DNA of 64,000 nucleotides, taken from NCBI GenBank assembly GCA_001557505.1, contig LSAX01000006.1, positions 868,001-932,000 on the forward strand, given 5' to 3'. How positions within the stretch are numbered: position 1 is the first letter of the stretch; the number at the start of each line of letters is the position of its first letter. Shown piece by piece: positions 22,102-33,352 of this stretch. The position numbers and the translations under genes are program-made. Below the pieces are notes generated by a model. That model was not told where the DNA came from. It made no database searches and saw only the letters and a list, made by a program, of their open reading frames with translations. This DNA comes from Reticulascus tulasneorum. Lineage: Eukaryota; Ascomycota; Sordariomycetes; Glomerellales; Reticulascaceae.

Positions 22102-24094
22102 ATCTGTATCTGTTACGGTCGATGAGCGGTAGCATTTCCGTGCGTCCTCGGAACATGACGAGCAACAGATATTACAATTAACAGCTGATGGATATCTGGA
22201 AAGAGAGGAGGGGTATTTGTAGTCTTTGAATTGCAGCGATGGGAGATGCTGCTGCTGAGGGCACGACCAAAATGGATGACCACCGCTGGCAGTAGTTTCT
22301 ACAACGCAGAATCATGCAGAACCGTCTGTCATTAGTATTGAAACATCCGCTGCAGTGCATGTAAAGGTAGACTTGTGACTTTTGCTTTTAAGTTCTTGTG
22401 CGAATTCCCTCGTTCAATTTGACGCAGACGTTTTTGATTGATGAGGCAGATGTGATTAGACGCCGCCGTGCGAGGGCGTTCATCTCGGCGATGTCCCAGA
22501 CATTGAGACAAGCTTGATAGTTCGTTTCCCGCTCGACCCTTTGTAGAACCTCCTTGGAAAACTTTGCCTTCGGGAGATGTTTGCGGCAAGCTTCGTATCG
22601 TGGCAAGTTAAAGAAAGTCGAATCGTATACTACGCGTACGGCTCTAAGCCCCCTAAGCCAGGTTCAAGCAGAAATCCATTTCCGACTCAATCATCGATAA
22701 ATATGCACGTCATCTTCCCTCAATACGCCCGCTGCTCGCGACGGCGATTGTGAGACAACAGAAGATTTGGCCGGCTTCCCGTGTAGTGATGCAGTAAACG
22801 AAGAAAACGACGAGTTCGAGGAATTGATTCAAGACTTTGCAATATCAACACATAATTCAATAAAAAACTTAAGTACGGGTGCATCCTCGGCAGTTCAGGA
22901 ATCACAGGGAAATTTTGAGAGGCGAGCAGCCTTGCCCTCCAAGATCATCTCATTCCGTGCGGCTTCAGGACAGACGAGGAGTGTAAATTGCGAGTGTGCC
23001 ACAGAACAGGCTCAGCACCCTCTTCGCGATCCTGCTGGACGCACTGCCGAACGGAATGCCAGAGAGCATGACATATAAAGCTCAGGACAATAACATAACA
23101 TGCTGGAGAACGGCCGCTTGAATCTGTACTCCAGTGTGCTCATTAAGCAAGCTATTTCGTCTCCTCACACACAGCTCGTATTTCTCCGCGTCGGTCCTGC
23201 AGAAGAGGTCATGACGAAACTATGTGACTAGTTGAAAATGGGCAGTCTTAAGTACATTGAGATGGTCATCTATTTCGTCGGCAGCACTTTCATCGGGCGA
23301 CATTTTCTCACTGGGAGCACTTGTACATGGGATGATGGGGTCACTCGATTTAACAGCTGCCATGGTGTTGTTTTCGGGTATGAAGTCGTTAAAGGTGGTA
23401 GCAAATCGTGGGAGAGAATTGATTGATTGCTTGATCGGAACTTAATCGCGGGTGAGGTACAGTTGGTACATCCACTCAGATACAACGAAGCGACAGATGG
23501 CTGATGCGAAGCCCGAAGCCCACACAACCCGGCAGGGACACCACTCATAACATCAGAACAAGGTGGATAATGCCAATATACCTGAGCAAGTGCAGCGACG
23601 GCCCTGTACGTTTTGACCCCGGGTAGCACTGGAACCTGGCTTGTTCAGCAACATTCATATCATGGTCAGAACAAATTGGTTAGATCCCACCATCACTGCG
23701 ATGGACTGCAAACTAACCTTGCGAACTCTCGGCCAGCGAATGCATATGTTCATCATTACCAGTCAGAGATCGGTGCCTGGGACATGCACACAATTCATCC
23801 TTAAGAAAGCTCAGTAGTAGATACAGAGCTTCAACTGTGGCCGCCCTGATGACTACATGGGAGCAGTCAATTATACATTGCTCATATTCTCAAGTTTTTC
23901 TTGAAAGAGGCCATCGAACGTTGTTGGCAGCGAGTTTCACAGACAGGGTAGCGCAAATTAGCTGCAGTTTTAAAGGCGATATTCACCAAACCCATCCTCG
24001 ATTTTCCTGTCTTAAAGCTACATAATGAACGTAATAGATAGCATCAGCTTCAGCACTGTTATTCAACAGCCTAGTCCTTCTCGTTGACTATCAA
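22102..24094. other. 2-kb intergenic region, no supported gene
   Basis: Short frames at 22,388-22,606 (minus) and 22,767-23,078 (plus) have mildly protein-like composition but lack an ATG or splice context and show no domain. They may be fragments of decayed genes. Confidence 0.4.
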
Positions 24095-24541
24095 CTAAGC
24101 GCGCTCCTGCCTGCGAGTACCGTCTGGCCACTGGATCACCTTCAACCGTCGATTATATTTGTACAGAACCACAACAAAGAACGTAAATTGTAAAACAAAA
24201 CAGGTTATAGTAACGGCGGTGTATGTGACACTCCGCAACGTATAGTGGCAATATTCCTGGATCCCTACAACTGCAGAACACATATTTCCAGGAGTCAAGT
24301 GCGTACTCTGGTAGCTGCTTGGATCTGAGACCAAGGCCGTGGTGCGAGCGAAGATGAGCATAACAACGATTGTGAAGTCGGTATCTTTCGCCAGCATGGC
24401 TGAGGAACGAAACTCACTACTAACGAACAAATCTGTCGCCAGGAAGAGCACGACGCTTAGAAGACAAATAGCGGAAAGACTAAGAGGTGAAATTTCCTGA
24501 TGGACGACGTTCTCGGACACACCATTCCAAGACAGCATCAT
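24095..24541 (-). CDS. Small hypothetical membrane protein, possibly a 3' fragment
   Basis: From the first ATG at 24541 the frame gives 148 residues with three or four hydrophobic segments: LSLSAICLLSVVLFLATDLF, FTIVVMLIFARTTAL and YTAVTITCFVLQFTFFVVVL, then a basic end (YKYNRRLKVIQWPDGTRRQE). The frame stays open upstream to 24652 with another hydrophobic stretch (VAVAAAIPVTLAAAAT), so an upstream exon is possible but not identified. It lies directly downstream of an arrestin-like pseudogene on the same strand and could itself be a remnant. No domain recognised. Confidence 0.35.
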   Translation of the reverse strand: MMLSWNGVSENVVHQEISPLSLSAICLLSVVLFLATDLFVSSEFRSSAMLAKDTDFTIVVMLIFARTTALVSDPSSYQSTHLTPGNMCSAVVGIQEYCHYTLRSVTYTAVTITCFVLQFTFFVVVLYKYNRRLKVIQWPDGTRRQERA

Positions 24542-24839
24542 TGTGGCTGCAGCTGCAAGCGTGACTGGAATTGCAGCCGCGACCGCGACGGTCGGAAGGC
24601 ATGAACTGGCTGTCCTCAAGGTTGAAGCATGCAAATACCCAAGGGCAATCAATGTCAGCCGTGAGCTCGTGCTGCAGCGGACCTCGATAATGAGATATTT
24701 TCATCCACTGAAGACGGGATGTGATGGAAGTGTCTGCTGCTTCCTCCTTAGCTAGGCCGTCCTCTAAGACAGTTGCATCAGCGAACCGCCTTATTGCAGG
24801 CCTGTCAAGCGATATGCGATCGGAGAGACCCCATACTGC

Positions 24840-25815
24840 CACTTAGCATAGCCAACGGCATGAGGCACGACATCATCGTCCCTGCAGCGGAGGATTTTTG
24901 AAGCGGAAGGCGTTGATCAGAAAGCATGTGGCACCAGATTGCGAAATGTAGAGAGACATTTGGTCGGGCTACCACGTGTCCCACGATATAGCACGAGGGA
25001 ATCTGGCTCCTCCACTGACACTTGCATCGTCCCCGTGAGGGCGCCGAACAGGTGATTCCAGACCGTCGTCTGGGCGTCAAGGATAAACTCCCCTGGGAAG
25101 CTGAGGACGTCCGTGGGAGGTTCTGACTGTGTGTAAGGTAAGAAATCAGCAGTTTTGGTTGCTTCAATAGTTCGTTTCTGTCCGAAAGGTCTTGAACAGT
25201 CACAAATGTCCGTAATAAGTATTTGATAGATGCTGTCAGCCGAGGAGTCGACCGCCACCTGTCGAAATATGACTTGGGTTTTCCAAAGGAAGGGGGGAGC
25301 TGACTGCAACACGGGGGACTGTCGTGGCCACTCAGAACGCTAGTGCTGGGGCATAATGAAGTTGAAACCAAACTTATGGACGTTTTGCTGAGTATTGCGA
25401 GCTTGCACAGGGTGTTCGATATCCAGAAACTAAATATGATCTCTTTAGTGACGTGGAGGGCCTGGATTTGGAAAACATTGTGCGAACCTTCCCCGCGGAC
25501 CAAATCTCAGCCATACTCCACATCTCGGGGGATGGCGACGTGATGTTAGCCTGATGGCCGTCCATTAGAATACGCAGCAAAGACCTCCATTTGGAACGCA
25601 CCTTGTAGCCTGACTTCAACATTGACCATGTGCAGGTCTGATGCACCGGAAATAACGACCTGGCCTTCTAACGAGTCGTCCAGTCGTACAGGGCCTAGAT
25701 CGGATTGACATGCGCTGCAACGGAATATCTCGATTGCTAGTTGTAGATTGCCATCAACGATCTCCATAGGATCGGTCATATTCATAAACGTTTGCGGTAT
25801 GAGGTTCGTTGTCAT
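24840..25815 (-). pseudogene. Arrestin-like protein, frame broken several times
   Basis: Successive frames on the complement spell parts of one arrestin-type sandwich. From ATG 25815: a first strand pair with LDDSLEGQVVISG and VNVEVRLQGAF, then a stop. In other frames follow GSHNVFQIQALHVTKEIIF, KFGFNFIMP, LPPSFG, SIKYLLRTFVTVQ, then FLPYTQSEPPTDVLSFPGEF with LFGALTGTMQVSVEEP, then VSLHFAIWCHML. The order and spacing are those of fungal arrestin-like proteins (charged first strand, LPPSF turn, YxLRTxV strand, FPGEF linker). At least three frame changes cannot be explained by introns with good splice signals. Fungal arrestins act as ubiquitin-ligase adaptors or in signalling; this copy is probably dead. 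Confidence 0.5.
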
Positions 25816-26561
25816 GTTTTGTTCAAGGTCAACTGAACGTCTCAAATCCAAGATTGATTAAGAAGACAGACGATCAGTTGTGATGAGTGGCCAATCATTC
25901 GTTTTATCGTTTTACTTTGCGAGACCAACGCCACAAACCAGAGGAATGCGTGCTGGAAGGCCAAGTCCCGACCAATCGTTAATCCCCCACAACCAAACCA
26001 CCTTTTGAGGTAGCCCAGGCGACCCCACTCAATAGTGGCCCGGCCCCATTTACCTCATGCTTGCAACTACCGCCCTGCTTCAGAAGCTGTGCAGGGATAT
26101 TGTCAACCCTCTATTCCTCTTGGACCAAACGGGCGGCGAATTTAGTCGAAAGGCATCGTTCGCCGTTAGGAGATATTCAGCCCCTCGAGTCAAACATGTC
26201 CAACGAAACCTATCACTGTATAAAGCCAGCAACGTGCAGTCACTCCGTAAACATTTGTGGCATGAACGTCAATTCGTTGACATCGCAAATATGTCACAAT
26301 CGCAAACAACACCTAATTAGTTGCCTGATGTTACAGAGCATTTGGATATTGAAATACGCACGCTCGCCGATCTATTTGCCGTGAGGAGACGTTAGTAAGT
26401 CAAGCACACCAGGTTACGCAATTTCTTTCAAATACATGCGTGGAAGATCAGGCTCGGTATCCACAAATACCACAGCACTTACAAGAAAGCGACAGACGAG
26501 AATGCTAGTGCGACACCACAGTCATTCTAGGCTGACTAATTTCATTACGCCGGTCCGACAC
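25816..26561. other. Intergenic, no gene seen
   Basis: Lies between the arrestin-like pseudogene and the DUF3883 remnant. No supported coding frame. Confidence 0.5.
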
Positions 26562-26989
26562 CTAGATTCCTGGTACAGGAACAACTTCATACTTATTGGT
26601 TGCCAAAAACTTGAGTTTTCCTGCTCTCCGTTGCTGTTCAGGATCTACATAAATCTCAAGCCCTGTCAGCTCTGTGCCAAGGTTGAAGACGCGGAAAACG
26701 ATATAGATCTCTCGTTGGTTGTCGCCCCCAGAAGGGCCATTTGTAGTTGTAAGCATCTGTATAAAGAAAAAGAGTAACGAGTCAGCTTTGAACTTATGTG
26801 GTGGTCTGGGATACTACGAACCAGAGCAGCTTGCTTATTGCCGACAATGAATGGTGTTGCACATGTGCTCAGCGTAGTCTTGACCTCAATATAATACCTC
26901 GGACGTACGGAGTTATCAACCAGGATAGGAGGCGCCGGGGCAGCGTGTAGATTAATAAACCTTATCCTAACCCTATTACTTAAACACAT
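26562..26989 (-). pseudogene. Remnant of a DUF3883 (NO VEIN C-terminal-type) protein
   Basis: Two adjacent pieces on the complement resemble the end of fungal DUF3883 proteins: RPRYYIEVKTTLSTCATPF followed by VGNKQAAL, then REIYIVFRVFNLGTELTGLE and IYVDPEQQRRAGKLKF. They join in frame through a putative intron of about 64 bp (GTTCGT donor before 26,825, TACAG acceptor near 26,762). The typical family pattern is YIEVKTT...PFYxSxNQ...YVIFRVFNL...VDPE. Everything upstream of the IEVKTT strand is missing: the frame runs into AT-rich DNA at about 27,000. I take it as the 3' stump of a lost gene. The fold is related to restriction-endonuclease-like nucleases, and whole copies are long proteins with ATPase parts, none of which is seen here. 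Confidence 0.5.
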
Positions 26990-27689
26990 GTTTTCCCTCT
27001 ATAATATAATTATGGTGTTATTATAACTATATATTATAGAACTAACGATGCTAGAAGTATTAACTAGAATCAAATAGCTCTCTGTTATGTTAATGTGGCT
27101 ATAGTAGCTTTAATGAACTTTGTTGCCTCTTGATTAAAAGTAGTGAAGTCGAAGACCTGAAATGGCGGCAGGGCAGAAGAAGGTGATTGTCGCAGCGCCG
27201 TTTTGAAAGTCCTATTGCTGAGCGCTGGTGATTCTGGCCTCGACGACTAACTTAGAATCCGATGGGGAAGAGGCTTGGGAGAAGGGCACCAGAATAGTGG
27301 ACACCCCCATGGCGTTTAATTAGGATAGCCTGGTTGAACTCAATATATCGCTTACTTCGAGCTATTCATTCCGACCCAATTTTGTAATTGACCAGTAGCG
27401 GCGGGGTCGAATATCTTGAGACGCGGTTCAACCTAGGACTGTGCTCGACTTGAGGTCATTCTTCCGATGAGTTGGAATGTCACAGGATCTATATGGCGGT
27501 TAGGGTTCATATGTAGCCAAAGGCTACGAGCACCCCTAGCTAGTCGTGGTGGTTTTGAGTTTGAAAGAAGGACCGTATGCTATTTTCGTTTCTCATTACT
27601 TCAACTATGTCAAGACTAGCAACTCCACCAATACCTCATCTCGCTTAAGCCTGAATTCGCTAAAACTACACGCTGAGTCTTTGGTACCA
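26990..27689. other. AT-rich intergenic spacer
   Basis: Bases about 26,995-27,130 are strongly AT-rich (TATAATATAATTATGG type), unlike surroundings, and abut the truncated 5' side of the DUF3883 remnant. No gene seen. Confidence 0.5.
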
Positions 27690-29363
27690 TCACCGACTCC
27701 GCAGGCCATCGAGTTGACCACCGAACCACCCATCGCACCAGAAAGCAACGCTACACGATGAGCGACCCTCACAAACAGGCATACACTTGTCCACAGAAGA
27801 GGGGTCGATATCACGGACTTTGTACTTGGAACCCGTGCAGTACGCCGAGTCCCACACTGCTAGCTTCGCCTCGGTCCCATTCTCGCACTTTGCGTTCGAA
27901 AATATCTTCCAATCTACACTCAGTGGCATATCAATGCATCTTTCTGAGCCAGCCCGGAGAATGATTGGCGCCACCGTTTCTTCGGTACTTGGGCCTAGCC
28001 AGCCCTTTCCTTGCTCGATGGCGCAACCATTCAATGTGAATATGGCTCGTCTCTCGGATTCACCTCTGTCCTCTGACTGAGTGGCAGGACCGTCACACCA
28101 GAACATATAGCTCATCTCATCGATTCTGTCCCACCTGAGACAGCCGCCGAGAATGCCACGATCCACGTCTTGGATCGACAGCGGCAGCTCATTCTGACAG
28201 CCGTGTGCTTCCCATATTGCTAAACGAGCAGGAGTTCCATCTGGGCAGACCGGGCCCATAAGCACCCGTACTCCGTGGCCTTTGGCGAGGTTGACGCATT
28301 GCTTGGCTTTCGGATACATGAAGGTTGGCGGTCGAGGAGAGTCTTCCCATGTCCAGGGCGCTATCTCTGTCGGGCAGATGCTGTGCGAAACTATACCCAT
28401 GGCTAGCGGCGGCTTGGGGTCAGGTTCTGACTTCTCGTTGCGGCAGAAGAACATGAAACCCAAGGCTTTGCCAGTGCCTCCCCGCACAAGCGGCAGGTCC
28501 GATATCTTCAAGCATTGCTGAATATCCGAGTCTTGGATAATCATGAAGCTATTTTCGAACGTTATGTTGTAGTCATTACAGCCATACTTTGATGGTTCAA
28601 CTCCCGTGTCTTCGAATAAGACCATCTTCGCGCGAGAGCCATCAGCACACACGGCAGGCGATAAGATCTCTATCGACTCCAGGGGCAGGGGGCTGAGTGG
28701 CCAGTAACAACCATTGACCAACCGCGGAAAGAATGACGAACTGTTGGCTCTGCTGCTGTGACATTGCCATTCGTTGTGGAATTTCAAGAAACCCGGAGTA
28801 GGCTTGGAAAGTGCTTGAACCGTTTTTTGTAGGTCCGTAGTCTGGTAGGATTTGGCTCCATCCGTCTCAGCGGCGCATCGATAAATGAGGGACCAGTAGT
28901 ATGGGGGTATTGGGAGCGCTTTCTTGGACCAGAGGCACTCCTGTGGTGCTGGCATATCGCTTGTCGATAGAAGCGGGTTGCCAGTGCAACCTCCGTTTGG
29001 GTAGAACTCGAATTTTGGTTTCGAGCCATCTGCGCACGCCGGCTCTTCCAGCACCTTGAGGCAGTCCCTCAGGTAGTAGTCCCCGCTGAGGCACACGTCT
29101 GGCGCAAGTTCGATTGTCGACGTGAGCGCATCGTCAGAACAGGCTTGTCGAGGCGCTAATAGGGGATATATATCTTTTAGGTCATCCGGAAACAAGCGAG
29201 ATGCGGCATAGAGAGCAATTGTTGCATTCTTTCCTTGGCCAATCTGCACAGTAGGGTTGTCGACCTCTTTCAACATCGGCTTTTGGTCGAAGGGTACCAG
29301 GTGAGCGGCGACATAATAGAGCAACAAAAATCCGCAGAACACGCCTCGAAATTGGGTAACCAT
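27690..29363 (-). CDS. Large secreted cysteine-rich repeat protein
   Basis: 557 residues, no intron, ATG at 29363. The N-terminus is a signal sequence (FRGVFCGFLLLYYVAAHLVP). The rest is a chain of about five or six diverged modules of some 70-90 residues. Each contains a C(A/P/E)(D/N)G(S/T) motif followed by (P/A)(K/R)(F/M/L), an acidic-aromatic segment, a single Cys, a DID/DVD-type strand and a CL or CM, often closed by FWCDG: for instance VCPDGTPARLAIWE with MFWCDG, and KCENGTEAKLAVWD with AFWCDG. The repeat spacing suggests disulfide-stabilised beta domains. I know no domain for it. It sits among other secreted-protein genes (phospholipase A2, 33.4 kb, 35.0 kb). No GPI signal or membrane helix at the end. 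Probable extracellular or wall protein of unknown role. Confidence 0.8.
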   Translation of the reverse strand: MVTQFRGVFCGFLLLYYVAAHLVPFDQKPMLKEVDNPTVQIGQGKNATIALYAASRLFPDDLKDIYPLLAPRQACSDDALTSTIELAPDVCLSGDYYLRDCLKVLEEPACADGSKPKFEFYPNGGCTGNPLLSTSDMPAPQECLWSKKALPIPPYYWSLIYRCAAETDGAKSYQTTDLQKTVQALSKPTPGFLKFHNEWQCHSSRANSSSFFPRLVNGCYWPLSPLPLESIEILSPAVCADGSRAKMVLFEDTGVEPSKYGCNDYNITFENSFMIIQDSDIQQCLKISDLPLVRGGTGKALGFMFFCRNEKSEPDPKPPLAMGIVSHSICPTEIAPWTWEDSPRPPTFMYPKAKQCVNLAKGHGVRVLMGPVCPDGTPARLAIWEAHGCQNELPLSIQDVDRGILGGCLRWDRIDEMSYMFWCDGPATQSEDRGESERRAIFTLNGCAIEQGKGWLGPSTEETVAPIILRAGSERCIDMPLSVDWKIFSNAKCENGTEAKLAVWDSAYCTGSKYKVRDIDPSSVDKCMPVCEGRSSCSVAFWCDGWFGGQLDGLRSR

Positions 29364-30329
29364 TTCGTTAGTAACTTGTACGTGCTGTTGCTGTGATGGT
29401 GTTGATGTAGATTAGTGGCAGATGCAAAAATGTTCCCATGATAGGTTTTTCCAACAAAACACGTGCCAAGGAGGAGAATGCCGTTAACATGCATACACGG
29501 GCAATACGTGAAGCCTCCCGCACCTGACAGCTGGGCGACTATTAATGATTCTCAACCAATCCCCTAATCACTACTAACTGGTGTTTCGCCAGGAAATTAC
29601 TTGGCGTGTGAAATTGTCGAATGGCTCCAGAGGGATACCCCAAGGCATGGACGCCACAATCTAAAGGGCCACCAGAGGTCAGGCCTAAAGTTGCCTGCCT
29701 GGTTTTACTGCTTCTGATTAGTAAATGGGTCAAAGAGCTTGATTACTTGAGGTTCAGCTAGCTGTCTACAGGAGGATATAGCCTTCTTTATGTACAGCTA
29801 CAGTGGGCCGCCAGCAGTTTGTACACACATCACGTACTTGACCTTCCGGCTAGCCTTTATCCAGCTAGTGGAATGCTGCCGCTTTTACTTTGATTTCTAA
29901 ATAATTTCGTCCACCTCTTTGCAACCGCTGGTAAAGCCTGCTCGTCCTTCGCTTCCAAGTACATAGGTCATCGAGACACCTAACCTCTACGATGATGAAT
30001 AGAGTAGACGTAATGACAGCAGCTAATGGCTGGTATACAAAATATTGAAGCTATTCAGAAATCGAAGTAAAAGCGGCATCAGAACGCTAGCTGGATCAGG
30101 CTAGCCAGGGTGGATCTGGTACGCAATATGTGGACAAATTAATGGCGGCACACTGTAGCTACCAGTAGCTCATGGCAGTGCAGTGGCTTGCGGCTGGAAA
30201 GCAAAACCTTAATCTGAGACATACGAGGAAGCCTGTAGGCGCTTATAACGTTTGAGTCATACTGCTTTCGTCTCTTTCTCGTGACCGAAGATGACACATA
30301 TAGTTCAAAGCTACGAACTTAGACTACAC
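29364..30329. other. Intergenic, no gene seen
   Basis: 5' flank of the secreted repeat protein and 3' flank of the phospholipase gene. No coding frame supported. Confidence 0.5.
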
Positions 30330-30942
30330 TTATCCATCAGGAATCCATAGCTCCCCAGTCTCCTGTGCCTCCGCTACGAGCTTGTTGTAGATAGCCACCT
30401 TGTCCTGGTACTCCTGAAGAACGTCCTCTCGTTTCCCTGGTGTGGCATCGCCGCCTCCAAATGCCCTCACTGCAGCATAGTACACATCCGCCAGAGCTTT
30501 GCAAATGCTCTGGACGCTGGAAGATCTGCATTGATAGTAAAGACTTTGCGGGCCTGTGTCAGCTGTATATCCAGGTTGTGATATTAGGGGAAAGGTGTAC
30601 ATACTCTGCCTTGAAGTTGTCATCGATCCTCAGCTTGGCGCTCTGGGTAAATCGGCTTTGTGCTCTGTAGTTGGTGTACCCAAAATCATGACGGTTGCAT
30701 GCTGGCACGAACGGGAATCCGAACGGATTGTCAGGCGATGAGGTGCAGCCATCCGATGTCCAGTCTAGAGTCGCTGGGTTTCGAGCATTGCGACGGGCGG
30801 TGAAATCGGGGAGGGAGATACTGAAGAGAAGCTGGTCCGTGACCGTGGTGCTCTGGCGTTTCGAGACACCGGGGCTGCTGCTGCTGCCAGGGAGAGCCAG
30901 GGCAGCCGGAATGAGACCGAAAAAAAGGGTGGTGAACTTCAT
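30330..30942 (-). CDS. Secreted phospholipase A2 (fungal/prokaryotic-type)
   Basis: Spliced model on the complement: 30942..30605, 30543..30330, giving 183 residues. The 61-bp intron (GTATGT...AAAG) is chosen because it yields NFKADLYYQC, the expected helix continuation. A signal peptide (KFTTLFFGLIPAALALPG) is followed by a probable KR propeptide site (SKRQ). The catalytic helix is CNRHDFGYTNY, with the His-Asp pair and the flanking Cys of group XIV PLA2s; DGCTSSPDNPFGF before it is the calcium-loop region and ALADVYYAAVRAFGG the closing helix. Known reaction: hydrolysis of the sn-2 ester of phospholipids, calcium dependent, outside the cell. Length is usual for fungal members. Its neighbours are other secreted proteins. 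Confidence 0.92.
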
Positions 30943-33352
30943 TGCGTAGTAGACAACCTTTGACTGATGCAGGGGGATGAGCTTGACAGCCTGTTAGGAT
31001 CGAACGAGGGGAAGTCTGGCTTTCTATAGCTGTTTGAAGCTACGGAGACAACTATAGTAAACGTCCCAAGACTCCATGTCGGCCAAACCCAGATCGAATT
31101 GACCGGTGCGTGGTGCTACCTGCCGGAAGCAGAAACGATCTCAACGCCATCGCTGCATGGCCAAGGCACGATCATGTAAGGCTTACGGCGATTTGCCCAA
31201 GAACAAAAGCAGATGCGGCCCCAGGTTATGCCACGTTCTGGAGTAGGCGATGCGCTATTGGTCGACGACCCGAGGCTCGGCGCCTCCTCCCCGTGCGGAG
31301 GCGGCGGCAGATGGGACGCATGCGATGCAGTTGATTTATGTGCCGTAAGCTAGTTCGCCTCCGTTGGTGCGGAGAAATGTCTCGAATTGGAGTGTGCCTT
31401 GCCTGTAAGCCGGTCTTGGTGGACGCATCTTAAAGGTCTTTGCAGCCGTTAGAATTGAGTTGCACCAATAGGGCTCGTGAAACACGGTGGGTGGTTAGGT
31501 CACTGTAACGGCTGGGCAAGATTCTCCGCAGACCTCGGTGGCGAACTGGGCTAGCGGGCACATGTGATCGACCAAAGGCCCGGTGCTATGCCCAGATCCA
31601 TTTCTGAAGGGTAGTTGACTTTGTCAAAGCGTGTATTTGAGTGACATTCACGATGCAAATAAGCTTACCTTTATCTACAAACTGCTGACAACAAGGTGGG
31701 AAAAGAAATCACTCGGAAACGGATGCATGGTCGGATTTCAATCTATCTTCCACGTTCAGGTTCAATTCGCTACTAGGCCCTGTCGAGCCAGACCAATTGA
31801 TATTCTATAAACAGCGCGAAAATGGTATTTGCGCTGGTTTGCCTTTCTGCGGTATAGTGGTGTACAAGACGCCATGGATGCCACAAGCACGCTGTGTTAT
31901 GTTGATTACGTTGACAAATGCGAGAATCAAGGTCGGAGTATATATGCTCCTCTATTGCCTTCTCGTGAAGTACTATGGTGTAAACTAAATGCATATCCGC
32001 CAAATCCTTAAGTAACTCCTTCAGGATCCTCCTATAATTGAACATGGGTCTTGCCTCGGTGTACGGAGCAGCGGACGTGTGCCCGGCGGCGATCATTACC
32101 TTACGTCGTCTAAACTCCTCGCCTTATCAGCACCACGGGGGCTTCCGACATTGTGTTCGTGGCTCTTACCAGGCCGGCTACGAAAAAAAGTTACAACTAC
32201 ACCATAGAATAACGAAAATGGGTTCAACTATCATGAGTCTCTGACAGGCATCGCATTACTTCAATCCGGGATATTTACTAGTGGCGCCATGTGAGGAAAC
32301 TGTTTCGCGAATGAGGTATCAAGCGATCAATTGACGGGATCTTGGCTGTCTCCAAGGAGCAAAAGCTCGGAAAGAAGGGGTCTACATGATATTGATGCCG
32401 GGAACGTATTGAACTGCAGCGTGCCCCACCAGGGTCGTGAACATGGCCTTCCTAAAACAAACGCCAAACTAATGAAGCTAAGTATGACCTCGGCAGGACA
32501 AGATGGTTCTTGGAGTTAGGCGGGGAATGGTGAAAAAGGGGGGGAAAGACCCGACCTGCGATTCTGCCGAACGCCATAGAGTGAGCTGGAGGGAGCCGTC
32601 GTCGTGACCAGAAATGACTGTCAACAGGCCTGGCGTGATGGCGACTGCCTCCATCAATAGTAGATCCTGACCTCTGTATCCGGAGCCTTCTAATCTATCG
32701 AGGCGCCAGTCTTGCGCTAGGCTGCTTTCTGCGCGGTCATCCTAGGCGTCAGCTCGAGATTTGGATCAGTACCTTGGCTCTGAACTACCACAGTAGCGTT
32801 GGTTGGAATATGCAGCGACGACTAGTAAGCGTACCATCTTTTGATACCGGTTCAAAGCCTTATTTTGTCGCGTCTTGAACCAATTGCCCTGTTGTCAGCG
32901 GCAGTTGCGGATAGCGGCGTGCTGCTGGCGAATCCCGCTGTGCTAATCATTATGGGGCATAGGTGCCGAATGTGTAATTAAGGGCGGCATGTGTGCGGCG
33001 CGGTGAAGTTTAATCGTTTGTGTAACGACAGATTTAATGAAATCTAGAGTCATAAGAGTGGTATCATTGCTAAGCCACCCTATAGTCTCGGTCACACGCA
33101 CAATATCTTTGGGAATGCAGCATATAAAGAACGGGATCTATATGACAATCTAGACAGACCATCCATGGTGTTCTGTAGTCATATGACGAAAAGCCCCCGT
33201 GTATCCTTTGGTCAATTGTGAAACCCCACCTTGGCTCTGGTAATATATCATTGGAAAGAAGGAAGTTTTCCGTCAGTCTGGATATCACAGCTTGCAGAAA
33301 CACCAAAGCTTTAGTTTACCGCATCCTTTCTGGGCCTCACAAAAGTCGAAAT
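30943..33352. other. 2.4-kb intergenic region, no supported gene
   Basis: No frame with start, splice pattern and protein-like composition was found. The final 300 bases are the likely promoter of the gene at 33353. Confidence 0.5.

Noticed and set aside
22388..22606. 72-residue minus-strand frame with protein-like composition
   Set aside because: No ATG at its start and no acceptor site before it; no domain.
22767..23078. 103-residue plus-strand frame
   Set aside because: Start lacks context, composition ordinary, no domain or splice partner.
29364..30329. Possible transposon relic
   Set aside because: No terminal repeats, target duplication or transposase frame found by eye.
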